Shown: positions 23,903 through 35,291 of the stretch, piece by piece
Layout: every line of letters begins with the position of its first letter
How positions within the stretch are numbered: position 1 is the stretch's first letter
Assembly: GCA_001931875.2 (NCBI GenBank)
Contig: MSJH02000698.1
Location: 699,075 to 763,074 of the forward strand
Origin: Byssochlamys sp. IMV 00236
Lineage: Eukaryota > Ascomycota > Eurotiomycetes > Eurotiales > Thermoascaceae
Reading direction: 5' to 3'
Length of the DNA: 64,000 nucleotides
Program-made: the position numbers and the translations under genes
The notes under the pieces: model-generated
The model's input: the letters and a program-made list of their open reading frames with translations, nothing else
The model's database searches: none
Told to the model about the DNA's origin: nothing

Positions 23903-24850
23903 ACGTCACCTCGCCGCATATCTGGTGGATCAACTTGGTGGGAACTGGTACAGGAGTTTGTCTCGCGAAATAGTATTCTTTTGATGACAAAAAAGGGAAG
24001 AGCTTGTACTTCTACGTAACGACTTAAATGCAACATCTAATTAGGTTTTCCATATCAATACGTGCACCTTGGTCATAGTAATGTCATACGTTTCTGCTGT
24101 GTATTGCATGGTAGTTGGTAGAAGCGCCTTCGATCGAACAGTATTCAAGCCGGTATATTATTCGTACTGGGGTTGCAGTTGTCTGACACTAGCCTTTGGC
24201 CTAGGCGGTTACAGTTTACTTGCATATGCTAAGGGTCAGTATCTTTTCGGGCCTTCTTCACCATATAAAGACCACGAACCGCTTGGAGCCGGGAGGCCCA
24301 ATGGCTTTATCAAAGGGGTTTCCGTGTATATATATATATATATATATATTTATATTTCTCGGTCACTAGCGGCTACAGAGCAGATAGCCTGTCGGTAACT
24401 AGCATCCTATGGTATTAAACGCTTCCTTGAACAATTCAACCTGGTGTGGTCTGCTTTCTGTGTATACCTATCTTTGCCATCTTTGCTATCTGCTACTATC
24501 TGGGTGGACGGTGTATATTGGGGCATTGCGGGGAGTGCCGTTAACCTATAAGTTACTCCACTTCTTCTCCATATAAATATTTTTTTTCTTCCGACAGGAT
24601 AAGTCGCTAGATACTGCTTGACACTTACACTCTCGCGGCACCCTCTTCAGATACTCCAATTGCGCAACAGATAATGTTATCTCTTCTGATATTTCTTGAG
24701 CCTGAGACTAACGATTCCCAGCTAAATGTTTTACAAAGAGACTGGATGTCGAATCGTGCCGTTCAAATTTCGATCTCATGCCCTGGAAAACGTGCATCAA
24801 TAATCAGGTTGGAAACAAGTCAGTGTTGGCGGAACAAGGCTTACAAATGT
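23903..24850. other. intergenic region, nothing recognised
   Basis: About 950 bp holding a (TA)-rich microsatellite at about 24328-24350 and otherwise unremarkable sequence between mago and the tRNA gene. Confidence 0.5.
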
Positions 24851-24938
24851 AGTCCTGTAGCTCAGTCGGTTAGAGCCTGAAGCTTATAGGTACATATTAG
24901 TATCTTCAAGGTCGGGGGTTCGATCCCCCCCAGGACTA
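24851..24938 (+). tRNA. tRNA-Ile (anticodon UAU) with a 14-nt intron
   Basis: The cloverleaf folds by eye: acceptor stem AGTCCTG/CAGGACT (7 pairs), D stem GCTC/GAGC, anticodon stem TGAAG/CTTCA, T stem GGGGG/CCCCC with loop TTCGATC, discriminator A. The anticodon loop C-T-TAT-A...T places TAT at 24885-24887. The 14 bases 24889-24902 sit one nucleotide 3' of the anticodon, the universal nuclear tRNA intron position, and contain ATA that can pair with the anticodon. A-box (TAGCTCAGTCGG) and B-box (GGTTCGATCCC) are present. It decodes AUA. The mature length is 74 nt before CCA. Confidence 0.92.
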
Positions 24939-24942
24939 ACTC

Positions 24943-24948
24943 TTTTTT
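24943..24948 (+). terminator. RNA polymerase III terminator
   Basis: A run of six T starts 4 nt after the tRNA discriminator base. Confidence 0.85.
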
Positions 24949-25525
24949 CTTTCTCGGTGGGATGCGAGAAACCTCTTTTTCATTTTTTGGCAGATGGAGC
25001 AATTAATTAATTGATGAATTAACCTCGAGTAGTTCACATAACCAAGTGGAGTCTAAAGCCTGGAACATCACGGCGCCATCACCAATTGCGGATGCAGGCT
25101 GGTCTCTGCTGTAAGTGTATCACCGGGCTGAATTGGATGGCAAGCACAATCTGATACAGACAATGAACGAGCCCACAAACCAGTCCCCAAGTATTTATAT
25201 TTATATTGCATTTATGATATGATATTATCCTCCCTCCCCAGACCTCAGCATCTCCCCAACACCCTCGAGCCTGCTTGTTCAGTTTGGCGGCTTCTCGTTC
25301 GCCTTCCCCGCGATCGCATGACCAGGAGCGGCTCTTATCCTCTTCGGGCAGTGCGTCTCTTGCCCGTCGTCACTTGTCAAAGACTTGCACATCCTCGACC
25401 GTGAAAAGCCCCCTTCTGCTCCTTCTCCCTTGTCATTGGTATTGCGTTTCTCCCCTTTGTAAATCCCATCCTCTCATCCCCCTTTTATCCCGGCTTCCGA
25501 TGTCATCACTGCCCTAGTTGCCTCG
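24949..25525. promoter_or_regulatory. upstream region of vid24
   Basis: About 580 bp, with pyrimidine-rich sequence from 25225 to 25500 typical of fungal promoters and 5' leaders. No other gene seen. Confidence 0.5.
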
Positions 25526-26719
25526 ATGCCGACACCCAGCGACAGGACGCCGCAGTTGACAGCCACACCGCTTGCCGAGGAATTGTCCGCCCATTCGACG
25601 TGCCCGCCAGAGAGTGATCGGATACCTGCGTGGAGAGCAGCACCAGAAGAGCGCATCGTCGCTGATAATAATCCAGGCAATGGTGGCATGCCAGAGAGCA
25701 GCGCTCCGGCGCAATCGACCTTGAGGAGTCGGGTTGACGGCGTGGCAGAACCCGTCGCGATGCCTCGGGAGATTGACGCAACCACAGCATCCTCTATCAA
25801 AAGGATGCCACAGTCTGAAGAGGAAGCCGTGCTGGGCACCTCCAGCCCAGCAAGCGTCTCCTCAGAGGCCAAGGAGGAACAATCGACTCCGACAGCGGCG
25901 CAATCGTCATCAATGACCGCGCCTTCCGCCACCTCGTCTCTCAGCTACGAGTTTTCCAATATCCGAGTGCGTTGCGCAGCATGGTGTATATGTGATCCCT
26001 TTGGCTAACTAGATCAGCTCCTACCAAATCATTCATCGTCCTTTCTTCGTGCGGGAAGCAAGTTCGTCGGAACCCAGCAGTCTGACCGCCAAGTCTACAA
26101 TGTAGATGTGGAGATTAAGCATGTCGACATGGCCGAATCGTACCTCTGCGGTTACTTACGCATACAAGGTTGGTTAATCCATCGATGTGTGACATTCGCA
26201 GTTCTGTTGAAAGCTGACCGTTGCGGTGACAACTTAGGGTTGACGGAGGATCATCCTACCTTGACTACTTTCTTTGAAGGAGAGATCATCGGGACCAAGC
26301 ATACCTTTCAGACGCGACACGAAGCATGGGGTGCGACAGAAAAGACCGATATGCAGCACTGGGCTAGATTCCCCGCGTGGCGGCCCCTTGCCAAACAGGC
26401 AAAGAGACCAGACTTCAGCTACCGCAACTTCGCCCAGCGTGAACATATTTTTATGAGGTGGAAGGAGTATTTTTTGGTGCCTGACCACCGGGTGCGGACG
26501 ATATCCGGTGCTAGCTTCGAGGGGTTCTACTATATCTGTTTCAACCAGGTAGAAGGGACCGTCAGCGGTATCTATTTCCATGCGAAAAGCGAGAAGTATG
26601 TATTGATCCCAACATGTCTTGATCGCAGACGCTAACATTGCAATACCTGTAGATACCAGCAGCTCGAACTGAAACATGTCGAGGATCATGGTTGTCTTCC
26701 CGCTATCGAATTTCGTTGA
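25526..26719 (+). CDS. vid24: Vid24/Gid4 substrate receptor of the GID/CTLH ubiquitin ligase
   Basis: Four exons, 25526-25966, 26018-26168, 26238-26595 and 26653-26719, across introns of 51, 69 and 57 bp encode 338 residues. The first ~147 residues are low-complexity Ser/Thr/Pro/Glu. The Gid4 barrel then begins: FLRAGSKFVGTQQSDRQVYN, VDVEIKHVDMAESYLCGYLR, LTEDHPTLTTFFEGEIIGTK, HWARFPAWRPLAK, NFAQREHIFMRWKEYFLVPD and ISGASFEGFYYICF. It closes with the exon-4 peptide KYQQLELKHV...AIEFR. Known role: in yeast Gid4 recognises N-terminal proline degrons and sends gluconeogenic enzymes (Fbp1, Pck1, Icl1) for degradation when glucose returns. The disordered N-terminus is longer than the yeast core requires, and the exact start is less sure than the domain. 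Confidence 0.94.
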
Positions 26720-28077
26720 GCTTCGCAGGTGCTTCTCAGGTGCTCCTTGTGAGCTCTGTATGACCCCTTGGTACGACAGTATTTAATCAATCACGACGCT
26801 GGATAGGTAACTGTCCGCAATTTCTTGTACATTTCCGGAGGAATTGACGAGATGATGTCCGGTCATCCTCATGCCTTTTTTTACTTCTTTTGAGTTCGGC
26901 CATCCATTGAATCACCATTCGATTACGGCTGGCCGTCCGGAACCCATGGGTCTTTTATTCCCAAGATGGCGCCGTCGTCCACATACCCTGGTACATGCAG
27001 AAAACTAGACCTTGTCGCCCAGTTGTCTAGATATATGCCCTCCCCTGCGGTCGTCGACATCCTGTTTTATTGCGTCACGATTTATGTCTTTTTTGTCGGT
27101 CATTTCATCTCACGAGATCTATTCTCCAGGTATCGGCGTCCCAACCTCTTTTCCTGTTCTTCCTCATATGGTATCCAAGTTGTTGCATCCGACGATTACC
27201 AAGCGCTGGGATTGTTGTGAATGTTTCTACCGGCAGGGTCAAGCCTTTTCTGTTTCTAGGGGCATTATCATCGGTATAGGTTCAACAATCCAAACTCGGT
27301 CTTTTCCGGTGTTTTTTCTTTAATCCTTCATTCAGCGTTAAAGCTTGATTATACGATGCGACAATCTAACGGGTTGATGGTATAGTCACTAGACCAGACG
27401 TAAAGCCTTGCCTGGAATTTGGGATATGAGTAAATCAGTCTTGCTCCTTAGTGATCTTTAGGATTAATCTATTGTTATTTATCCAAAGAATATCCTTGAA
27501 TAAGTCGTGATTGATAGTGCTACTTGTCCTATCCCATTGGTCAAAATCAGCGACGGAACTACTTCCAGTGCACACAGGAACCTGACCGACAACAATTATA
27601 CGGACTATAAGGATGCTTGAAATATATCTAATGACCGGACAATGTTTTCTAAGATATATAATTCATATCCTTCACTTTTTACCCAAGAGGCTTATTTATT
27701 TATCTATTGCATGAATAAGAAACAGAAGAATCCCCCCCCCAAAATACGAATAATTAGCACATGTGAGATAAATATAGTCTTCTCCTCGTGCCTTGGTATG
27801 TTATGTTAAGGTAAGAAGCATACATTAATCCTATGTTAAAAAATAAAAAATAAAAATAATTAAAATAAGAAACATGTTCCCAGATCCAAGTCTGGCTTTA
27901 GTTAGATATTATATAGCAGATGCGGTAACTATGTATTTATTACTGCTCTGGACGCCCTCGATTGGAGAAAATCAAGAATAACGGCTGAAAAAATATATAA
28001 ATAAATTATACTTGAATGAAGGACGAGACCAATTGGAAATAATAATATCCACATATCTTGTTTCTTTTTACCCTTCT
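26720..28077. other. convergent region between vid24 and the hydrophobin gene
   Basis: 1.36 kb between convergent genes. The second half (27340-28050) is AT-rich, with A-rich homopolymer-like sequence near 27838-27870. Short open frames near 26966-27320 have no recognisable features. No gene called. Confidence 0.5.
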
Positions 28078-29053
28078 TCACAGGAGGGAACCAAGAGCAA
28101 TGCAAGGAAGGCCAAGAGCAATGAGACCGGTGGCCTCGGACGGGCTGTTCTGGCAGCATGCGACGTTCTGTTTGCACTGGGAGTCGAGGGAGTCCTGGAC
28201 ACCAACACCGATGATGTTGACTGATTCGTTTATTTATTTGTTAGATTCATGCTTTTTTTTTCGGTTATACTATATATGAATAAGGATGGGGGGGAAACTT
28301 ACGGTCGAGAGGTAGCTTGCTGCACTGGTCGAAGAGACCGAGACCCTCGGAACCGGAGCCGCCGCCAATGAGGCCAGAGAGAAGACCACCCAGGATACCA
28401 GAGTCGATGTTGGTGGTGTCACCGGAGTAGGTGGCCTTGTTGCAGCAGGACAAGACCGTGTTTTCACCGCAGACAGTCTGGCCCTGCTGGACGGTGATGG
28501 TGCTGTTCACAGGATAGCGGATAGGATCAGGGTTTGCAGACGGGACGGGCGTGTAGGCAGGAGTTGAGCTCGAGGCAGGGTAAGTGGTTCCGGCAGCAGT
28601 TTTGGTCCACGAGTTCACCACTTGAGAGACACTGGTGGAAGGCGAGATAGTGGGAGCGCTTAATAAGGTCGTTAGTTATATATAAATCTTTCCTTTGCCA
28701 GAAGTTGTATATTCGAGGGAATATACTTACGCAATAACCGTCTCAGTCTCAGTTTCGGTTTCAGTCGTCGTGATAGTAGTCGTGCTGGTCGCATAAGTGT
28801 TCACAATGACCGTGGTTGGGGCGTTGGTAACGCTGTAGGTAATGTCGTTGTAGATGGTAAGGACAGTGTTGGATTCGCAGTAAGTGCTGATGTAGACGGG
28901 GTCAACGATAATGACCTTCACGACCTTGACAACTCCACCGCCTGGGGCAACGCAAGCATTGTGGTGACCACGCTTTGCGACATCGTTGACCGCAGCACCG
29001 AAGACAGGGACGCTGCCCAGGAGGGGGATGGCGAGGATGCTTCCGAATCTCAT
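28078..29053 (-). CDS. class I hydrophobin with long N-terminal extension
   Basis: Three exons on the minus strand, 29053-28731, 28658-28303 and 28220-28078, with introns of 72 and 82 bp, give 273 residues. The N-terminus ([20 protein letters not shown]) is a signal peptide. The next ~130 residues are a Val/Thr-rich extension with a TETETETE stretch and two extra cysteines, followed by a Ser/Pro-rich linker. The C-terminal ~110 residues carry the eight-cysteine hydrophobin pattern C-x7-CC-x39-C-x21-C-x5-CC-x16-[50 protein letters not shown] and [10 protein letters not shown]. The long C3-C4 spacing marks class I. Such proteins self-assemble at air-water interfaces and coat conidia or aerial hyphae. 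Total length is about twice a classic RodA-type hydrophobin; I do not assign a specific paralogue. Confidence 0.93.
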
Positions 29054-29650
29054 TTTTGCCCGACTTGGATCAGGTTATCAAAAAGGCTTAATGGTAATAG
29101 TATCAATGAACCACAGGGGGGTCAAAGGAGTGTCAGCTGGGCCCAATAGAGCGAACGAAGAGAAAAGAATATGGAAATGAGAAAGAAAATTCTACGACTG
29201 ATGCTCTCTTCATCTTGACGAGGTACACAAACACCATATATATACACTTCGAGAATGCCGTTTGACGTAGGGTTTTGACACCATCTAGCAATAAACAAAC
29301 AAGCCGGAAATGCGATGTATCAGAAGTGTCACCTAATGGCAGTCCCGCAGACACGAGAGAGAGAGAGGGAGAGAGAGTAAGACTCCATCCTCCATCTCCA
29401 TCGCATGTCTTCCGTGCATGGTACGGAATGAAGCCCATGTTTCGGACCTAATTGGAAGAGACAAGCACACTGATAGGTTGAGACCTGCAATAGCGTCTTG
29501 GGGCCGTCTGAACGTATGCCCACCTCTTATGGTCCAGACGGTTCAGCTATTGTACCTGAACCCAGAATTCTGATAGACACAATGCAAAACCCCATGGAAT
29601 TCAGGAATTCTCCCTCGTGCGGATGCATCTGGTGATGTCGGGAATGTACT
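29054..29650 (-). promoter_or_regulatory. hydrophobin promoter with TATA box and candidate conidiation-regulator sites
   Basis: A TATATATA box lies at about 29236-29244, roughly 185 bp upstream of the ATG. Matches to the Aspergillus BrlA site (MRAGGGR) occur at 29364-29370 (AGAGGGA) and 29611-29617 (reverse, CGAGGGA). Matches to the AbaA site (CATTCY, reverse strand) occur at 29252-29257, 29424-29429 and 29641-29646. These short motifs occur by chance; regulation by BrlA/AbaA is inferred from the gene type. Confidence 0.4.
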
Positions 29651-31160
29651 GTACAACAGGTACCATTTCTGGACTTTGCCTCTCAGGGTTTGGGCGCTGG
29701 TGGCTGTTCGGCGCTGATCCGGCCGCTCGTGGCCGTGGAATGTGGACGTGCCCAACTAGGAAAATGATATGCCGTTGAGATCCAGACCCCAGGACTTAAC
29801 CCCATTCCTGGAAGATGACAGTCTCAATGTACTATCTATATGATTCACTTTAGCATCTAACATCCCTTGAATTAGGCTAGAGCACGACCTTGGAAATCGG
29901 CTTACCGATTGGCTCCTTGCTTCCGACCCTCAGATCCCGGTTAACCGTGGACATTCTCTCTAGCATAACCTAGATTTCAAGCCATAACTCTCTCCTTCAG
30001 TCAGATATGACCCCACTGGTATACTCTATTTCGTAGTCAGGGGTTCCTTGCTTAACTGGCCGCCCCGTGATTGTTCACCTCCATCCTCCATAGTATATAT
30101 CGAAAGAAAACAATATCTATCTCCGCCAAGAGGATGGGACTTGCAAATGACAGGCAACCATGGCTTCCACGCTGGATCTCGGGAGAAAATTATTGGTGGC
30201 CGTCACTGGGCTCTAGGTCTAGACACAGGAAATAGAGCAGGTCCAAAGTGGGTTACCAGATGGTTTTCTCCCTGTGGAGTAAGCGAGGTATGTTAGGCCC
30301 CAAAAGATTTTGAGTGCGCGTCCCTGTAGTCTAGGCGGCTGCTGAGTAGAATGCTTTGCACAGTGATGATTGTAGCATGACAGTAGCAGACATGGTGTCC
30401 TACCCTGTGCGAGGGAGTTGGGAGGTGGATGGGCCTATGGCATTAATGAAAGCACCAGAGATCCAACGCACTTTCCCTGTTTTCAGAGACGATCCCAAGA
30501 GGGCTCATTTTGAGCAACTTCTGGATCCCAACCTCCCCGAGACATCCTAATTTCGTATTCCTTGGTTGCGGTTACGAGTCAGATCTGTCTTTGCTCTGTG
30601 CTCGTAGACTAGTATATGCAGCACATTTGGACCAGGTCTTCCCGAAGCAGAACTGACACGAGAATCAAATTTATCGCTCACGATGGATACCCATGCCCTC
30701 CCATTAGACTCTTGTCGTAGTTTGGATTTTGATATTCCTACCAGCTCGAGACCATCGTAGGATACATACAGGTCATATCATATATATGGATAAATTTCAA
30801 CTCAGGTCGCGAAGCACCGGCAAGCAACAAACATGGTGTGTGCGACTATGCTATTGAGAAATGCAAGAGCATGTGATCGCGAACCCATTATCAACAAGTC
30901 CTTAACAAGGAATCCTAAGCCGTAGCTTTGATGATAGAGAAACATTGGGGCCGCACATAGACGTGGGCGATTCAAAACACGATACATAGATACAGTATGT
31001 TCAGGCAAGATGAAGACCAGTATCGAGACAAGGTAGACGAAATACGGGGTATCATATCCGTGGGTTGCATTGATTGGGTGACGGTAAAGCGATAAATATA
31101 GCAAAATAAAGTAAGGAGGCCACGCATCGCGGTGTAATGATTCGTTATAAGCGTGGAGCT
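29651..31160. other. intergenic region, nothing recognised
   Basis: 1.5 kb between the hydrophobin promoter and the 3' end of the sskB gene. Small plus-strand frames at 30048-30296 and 30356-30550 lack domains or codon-like conservation and are not called. Confidence 0.5.
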
Positions 31161-34100
31161 CTAGAGATAAGTGCTTGAGTTCTGACGGCTACTCAGGCTC
31201 GACGAACTGGCACTGCCATTCCCACCATCGCTGCTGGGGGTTTGGGGCTCGAGAACCACTTGCTGTCGGATAGACACGATCCATTCGTGCTGCAGGAGTT
31301 CGGCTGCAGTTGGTCGTTTGAGCGGGTCGCGTTCGAAGCAGCGCTGGAGGAAATCGATGCCCGATTCGCTCAGCTGGTCACGGGTTGGCATCTGTGGTTG
31401 ATTTCCTTGCGCGATATTGTACATGATTGCCCACTCGTTGTCAAGCGAGGACCAGGGACGGCGACCAGTTGCCATTTCAAGGATAACGCAGCCAAGTGAC
31501 CAGATATCAACACATCCCTGCCGGCTGACGAGCTTCGAAGAGTCGCCCCGGATCACTTCAGGAGACATATACATCGGCGTACCTGTCATTGTCTTCTGGT
31601 TTTTGCGTTGATGGGGCGGCTCCTTGGGAACAAGAGCATCCTTGTGGCCGGCATTGGCAAAAGCATCCAAGGGCGCCACGGTCTTACCCTGGCGCGCGAT
31701 GATCTTGGCAGCGCCAAAGTCCACATACTTGATGACACCATTGTGATCGAGGAGGATATTTTCAGGCTTGATATCGCGGTGTACAATACCTGACTGGTGG
31801 AGATACGCCAGACCCTCGAGTAGTTGCAGAGCGTAGACCATGATAACTGTCTCGTCCTCGATACGACCGTGCTCGAGAAGACTAGCCAGCGAGCCTCCGG
31901 AACAATACTCCATGAAGATATACACTTTATCACGATGGACTTCAATGCCATGGTATGACACGATATTGGGATGGTCAAGAACCTCGAGAACACCCATTTC
32001 ATCGCGAATTTGCTGCGCGATCGTAGGAATGAGCTGTGGATCTTGCAGACGAATCTCTTTGACAGCCATGAGATAGTTACTGTCAAGATTGATGGCTGCA
32101 TATACTGATCCAAACGTTCCTCCTCCGATGAATTGGCCTTGCTGCCAGCGTAGAGTGACATTGGTCGCAGAAGATGAAAGAACTGCGAGAGACCTATCAG
32201 CCTCATTAGATCCTTCCAAGACTCTACCCAGCGCTTGGCGCTTCGCATCTTCCTCAACTCTCAGTTCCTCCAGGGCCGCTATACGCTGCAAGCGTTGTTC
32301 ACGGACAAGTTTCGTTGCCTCCTCGTCAGTTAGGATCCGACCAGCACCGATCTTCCGCATTCCTCCCCTCTCTTCGAGGCGTTGCTTTTCAGCCTGTGCA
32401 GCCAAGGATGATCTTGCGCCCATAATATCGAAATGAGAGATGAGCAACGACATGCATCCTGCCACTTTGACTCGTAGAAGAGAGTACTGGGAGTCGTCCA
32501 TGGAGAGAAGGTGGTTACTCGAGGTGATAGCCATCGCGAACTCAAGCGCAGCGACGGCCCACTTGAACGTTTTACGGTCGGAAGCATCGCAATCGTCACA
32601 TATGAAGGAGACCCATTCGAGCGAAAGCTCAACCAGCTTCGCGCTGTTCATTGCGCGACGGTTCGGGTCAACGTAGCTGGCAGACCGTTTACCGAACTCG
32701 GTCGCGAATGCGAAGCAGGCCTGGATGAGCTCTTGGTTCTCGACGCCCTTCTGCTTCAGTTGACGTCTAATGACAGCTACGCTGTCCATGATGGTCATGG
32801 AAAGCTTGAACGAGATCTTCTTGATCCTGTTCAGCTCCGTGTTGACTCTGCCGAGGTTGGCACGCTGCTCGATACTCATATCGAGCTGCATGTTAGTCAA
32901 CTGCGCCAATTCAAGCCGCGCGTTTGACAGTCTCTGCTGAGTCCCATCGGCGACAAGTCGTAACTTTCCCAGTCTCACGTCAGTTGGTTGCTCCAAGAGG
33001 GCGACTTCCATCTTCTTTCCAGCCCACACAAGCGGCCTCTCTGGTCGAATCACCAGAATATAAGGATTGTGGGAGGGGTCTCTCGGAGAGTCCTCATCTC
33101 GGAAGGATGTACCCAGGATGGATTGAATATCGAGGGGTTGATTCCATAGGGAATGATGCGCGATCAAATAAACGCCCCTTTGACCAATCGAATCGTTGGA
33201 CTCGACGAGAAAATGGTCTGAGATTAAAAGTGCCTCGAAGAACGCGTCGGCAATGTCTTCTGTCAAGTTATATTCCGTAGCGTTCTCGAATAACTGACAT
33301 AAAAAGCGAGAGAAGCGGTAAAGCTTTCGTTGGCGCACACGAGTCGAATCAAGGACGCTCTTGTATCGCTTATCCATATCAAGAGGATCTTCATCTGGGC
33401 GGAACACCAGTTCTCTCTCGAAATGGATCATAAGGCGTTGAAGGGACTTGGCTGTCAGAGCACTAAGAATAATATGAGTCCAGACGAGCTTCTAATTTAT
33501 GGGATGTAGATATTACCTGAATTGTTCAGCAACTTCGATATCACCACCTTCGAGCTGTCGTCCAATCTCGTTGGAAAATCCCCATTCCTGTTCCAAGATT
33601 TCCGCCTCCTTGAAAGTGTTCTTGTTCGCGCTTAGTTTCCAGTTTAATAGTCGGAAGTAGTATTTCATTGCGTCTACGACCACCGAGTCGAAGTTTTCGT
33701 CTATACAAGGCGGGAGATCCCAACCCGGCTCCGGTTTCGAAATGGCAACATAGCGCTGTTTGATGTCTGTTGCCACTCTCATTAAGATCTGGAACTGAGT
33801 GATCATCTGGTCCACGAGGATTGGCGACTGCGATGCAGGATCTTTCATCCTCCTGGCGTAAGACAGTCGCACACGAATGATTTCCTGGATCAGACGAGAT
33901 GGAAAATTGATAAGGGTCAGGAGCTCCTCGATATATGGAGGGAGATGTCGTTTTGAAAAGGCCTCCGCATTCTCGATCAGTGTGCTTTTCGCTTTCCTGA
34001 TAACTTCGCCGATTCCATAAAGCATATTATGCTCTCCTTGCAATGTCTTCAGGCCGTCTTCCTTCATGACTCGGTCCAGGAACGAGCCTTCGTCGGAGAG

Positions 34101-35291
34101 ATCAGAGCTTGCGGGCTTGGCCTTGGGTTTCGTGAAGTCGAGTTCGTCGTTTCCAACCCAACCCTTAAGAATTGCCAACTCCGTATTTATCAGCAATGTC
34201 GTATTATGCCAGGCGATAACCGCATCACAGCTTGCTTGGAACTCTTCAGAAGCAGCCCTCGGATTGGCGGCTTCCATCTCCTTTCGTGTCGAATATAGCG
34301 TCTCGCATTTCCCAATCTTCTCCACGACATCTTCGACTTGTTCAATCGGCGGTTTCCCAATCTCTTTCTCGCCCTTGATTTCAAAATTGATAATATCCTC
34401 AGTCACGGCTCCAACACTGGCGCGTGCTTCCTCAATAAGTTTCTTCTGTAGAGCTACGCTTCGGCCGCACGTTTTAGCTCTTACTCCTAGCCAGATCTCA
34501 TTGTTCAGAGCACTCGACCGCTTCGACTCCGTCGTCCCGATCAACCGTTGTTTCTCTTGCTTGACAACATCACCTTTCAGGACGGAAGCCAGCATTGAAT
34601 GCCATTCCAGCCGTTCCTGGTTTTTCGGGTTCTTCAGTTCCTCGAGAGTTGGCTGGTTGCCGTTTTCCGCTAGGAAAAGCTGGATATCAGGGTCGTAAGG
34701 GTCGTCATCGAAAGGGACTTCCGAGGATGGCGACGGTTCCTCCAAGTCTGAGTCTAGCATCGTTCCCGTCATCCCGTCTTCATAGTGGTAATACCCCGGC
34801 TGTGGGTTGGCCCGTAGACGCTGCACGTACGCCTTCTCCTGCGCGCGGTACTGAGCATTTGGGTCGCGTCTGGCGGCCCGTTTCGCAGAGGCGGACCGTC
34901 GACGGTCATGATGTAGGTTGATAAATCGAGGCGGATGCCTCTGCGGGGCATAGGTGTTTGACGGTGTCCTGGCCGGTCCTGAGGGGCGTTGAGGCCTGTG
35001 TTGTGGTGGTTCGGTGATGGTCGGCCCCTCGGTCGACAGGACGTTGACTGCAGAAACGCTACCACCGCGCGGTCGCGGGGTCGAATTGTTGGACCATGAT
35101 GAGATACCAGACGAGCTGAGGGAATGAGTCGGAGGAGGCGACGACGCTACGTGGGTCGGAGTCTGTGGCATCTGCCCGGCGAGATCTTCAAAGCTGGAGT
35201 TTGCCCTGATAGCGTACGGCTGGTGCAGGTACTCATCGGACGAGCCCGATGAGCCGTCTGAATCCTGACTGACGATATCTCGATGCTCCAT
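31161..35291 (-). CDS. sskB: MAP kinase kinase kinase of the HOG/SAPK pathway (SskB, Ssk2/Ssk22, Wis4)
   Basis: Two exons on the minus strand, 35291-33517 and 33462-31161, across a 54-bp intron encode 1358 residues, normal for the family. The N-terminal ~200 residues are Ser/Pro-rich. The middle is the Ssk2/SskB-specific region that binds the response regulator Ssk1 and autoinhibits the kinase; its C-terminal part joins across the splice as EQFSALTAKSLQRLMIHFER. The kinase domain occupies about residues 1020-1310: GGGTFGSVY, AVKEIRL with the catalytic Lys, EYCSGGSLASLLEHGRI, HRDIKPENILL, KYVDFGAAK, GTPMYMSPEVIRG and the terminal HEWI. The tail is Ser-rich. Known role: phosphorylates the MAPKK PbsB/Pbs2, which activates the SakA/HogA MAPK under osmotic and oxidative stress, fungicide exposure and during conidiation. 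The kinase is complete, with no missing catalytic residue. Confidence 0.95.

Noticed and set aside
25474..25932. Antisense frame over the vid24 first exon
   Set aside because: The shadow of a low-complexity Ser/Ala-rich exon; the plus strand carries the conserved gene.
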